A stretch of 64,000 nucleotides of DNA from assembly GCA_910576555.1 (NCBI GenBank), contig CAJTIY010000007.1, forward strand, positions 17,880 through 81,879. The letters are read 5' to 3'. Made by a program: the position numbers and the translations under genes. Below the pieces are notes generated by a model, which did not search any database, was not told the DNA's origin, and saw nothing but the letters and a program-made list of their open reading frames with translations. The DNA comes from an uncultured Alistipes sp. (GTDB taxonomy: Bacteria; Bacteroidota; Bacteroidia; Bacteroidales; Rikenellaceae). Below are positions 63,845 to 64,000 of this stretch, one piece after another. The first letter of the stretch is position 1. Every line of letters starts with the position of its first letter.

Positions 63845-64000
63845 TCAGGGCTTACCGCCGTTAATGATCGGCGGCAGATGTACGTAGTCTGCTGCTGCCG
63901 GCGCGTGGTACAATTCAGGAGCAGGAGGCACGTCCCGCTCCAGAAACTTCTCGAACGTATACTCTTCGCCCGAAAGCTCCATGATCCGACGGACGATCAA
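63845..64000 (-). CDS. C-terminal end of an unidentified protein
   Basis: The last 51 codons of a gene cut by the right edge, in frame to a TGA and ending VHLPPIINGGKP. I do not recognise the family. It is probably co-transcribed with the pseudo-protease lipoprotein 59 bases downstream. Confidence 0.55.
   Translation of the reverse strand: MIVRRIMELSGEEYTFEKFLERDVPPAPELYHAPAAADYVHLPPIINGGKP

Overview
The window looks like a chromosomal segment of a high-GC gut Bacteroidales, most likely Alistipes or a close Rikenellaceae relative. The evidence is Bacteroidetes-type promoters (TTTG about 20 bases before TAnnTTTG) at many genes, DUF349, the Bacteroidetes form of pyruvate kinase, a GH33 sialidase lipoprotein, surface lipoproteins with acidic export signals, and generally GC-rich coding DNA. 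No rRNA, tRNA, CRISPR, intact insertion sequence or phage was found. The species is an inference.

Layout. 1-528: 3' end of an esterase. 966-7135 (minus): DUF349 protein, pyrG and yidC. 7231-7320: a promoter-bearing repeat, then an orphan response regulator, a truncated acyltransferase on the other strand, the fluoride channel crcB and the acid-kinase cluster ackA-ptb-buk. 12913-16305 (minus): aroQ, pyk and a polysaccharide flippase. 16352-16885: an array of the promoter-bearing repeats, then thiL. 18013-19473 (minus): hpt, queE and an ftsB-like gene. 19674: sialidase.

21051-35797 (plus) is an exopolysaccharide or O-antigen locus: a long leader with a 34-bp dyad, a 27-codon relic of a former flippase, a new flippase, four family-2/4 glycosyltransferases around an F420H2-dehydrogenase-like/pyruvyl-transferase pair and an EpsG-type polymerase, then a fifth glycosyltransferase and a PglC/PglD/ATP-grasp/HAD/PglE-like block. 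Base composition switches several times across the locus, and two G9 tracts lie at such switches. This suggests cassette exchange.

36099-43394 (minus) is nadE-rseC-rnfBCDGEA, an ion-pumping ferredoxin:NAD+ oxidoreductase operon joined to an NAD synthetase whose glutaminase nucleophile is missing. 44322-50686 (minus) holds housekeeping genes: zinc-ribbon protein, Nif3, MerR with a repeated acidic tail, RsmF-like methylase, deoxynucleoside kinase and GH3. 50792-52642 has trkA and a Cys-rich small membrane protein sharing a face-to-face promoter pair. 52938 is cysQ.

53907-56079 (minus) is a tightly coupled three-gene module: a receiver domain lacking its phospho-acceptor, a membrane-anchored HEAT-like protein and a degenerate glycosyltransferase-like membrane protein. 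It is the best candidate for an undescribed system here. Then rplU-rpmA, a 777-residue surface lipoprotein with a G9 tract just after its lipobox, a 6S-like RNA, a META lipoprotein and a lipoprotein carrying an inactivated astacin-type protease domain. The right edge cuts a further gene on the minus strand.
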